Positions 26,729-26,806 of a stretch of 26,806 nucleotides of DNA are shown piece by piece (position 1 is the first letter of the stretch; each line of letters begins with the position of its first letter). Source of the stretch: Fragilariopsis cylindrus CCMP1102 (Eukaryota > Bacillariophyta > Bacillariophyceae > Bacillariales > Bacillariaceae). The notes beneath the pieces are model-generated. The model was not told where the DNA came from, did not search any database, and saw only the letters and a list, made by a program, of their open reading frames with translations. The position numbers were made by a program, and so were the translations under genes. The stretch covers positions 1 through 26,806 of the forward strand of contig FMBT01000382.1 in the NCBI GenBank assembly GCA_900095095.1. The letters are read 5' to 3'.

Positions 26729-26806
26729 ATACCAGTAGTCCATCCAAATCCTTCAAGAAAGTTGCGACATTGAAACCATTCATATCAAAACTGAGAACAT
26801 CTCATT

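Noticed and set aside
1..26806. tRNA, rRNA, CRISPR or prokaryotic-type operons
   Set aside because: I scanned by eye and found no cloverleaf-like tRNA box pairs, rRNA blocks or regularly spaced repeat-spacer arrays.

Overview
The window looks like nuclear DNA of a diatom or a close stramenopile. The reasons are a Ty1/copia retrotransposon of the type common in diatoms, short GT-AG introns (72-158 nt), AT-rich intergenic DNA, and low-complexity proteins. No prokaryotic features, tRNA, rRNA or CRISPR arrays were seen. The organism call is inference; no species can be named from the sequence.

Layout, left to right. (1) 1-652, minus: the 5' end of a C2-domain-like gene that runs off the left edge. 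(2) 1031-7698, plus: a full-length Ty1/copia element with 252-bp LTRs that differ at only two positions, a 711-aa gag, and a 1324-aa pol in the +1 frame. It sits between the C2 gene and a divergent gene. (3) 8198-9553, plus: a putative secreted protein, rich in Q, P, H and Y. (4) 10284-11652, minus: a two-exon nucleotide-sugar/PAPS-type transporter. (5) 12645-14332, minus: a two-exon BAR-PH-like membrane protein. (6) 15183 to about 21942, minus: a large multi-exon gene built almost entirely of internal repeats. (7) 22845-24935, minus: a two-exon protein with a Gln-rich N-terminus and an H1-like Lys-rich C-terminus. (8) 24936-26806: AT-rich DNA with no secure gene.

The most unusual object is the 6.8-kb modular gene. 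From its N-terminus it has a conserved-looking head region; 12 copies of an E-I-Y-x-R-A-D-G-K-K-V-R-R motif, five of them split by an intron at or within 4 nt of the same place; three CCDC53-like repeats; about six 16-residue repeats; a charged central domain; and a Gly/Arg array with WH2-like helices, whose last two introns are near-identical 75-nt copies. This points to growth by tandem exon duplication. The CCDC53-like and WH2-like parts suggest an actin-related role, which is inference.

A second theme is reading-frame breaks. At least 13 small indels interrupt clearly continuous coding signal in genes (6) and (7), while the 4-kb pol ORF and the BAR-PH gene are clean. Several breaks lie in homopolymers or repeats. 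They may be consensus errors in a hard-to-assemble region or real decay; reads or transcripts are needed to decide. Where I give a locus span, the protein is not continuous in the sequence as supplied.
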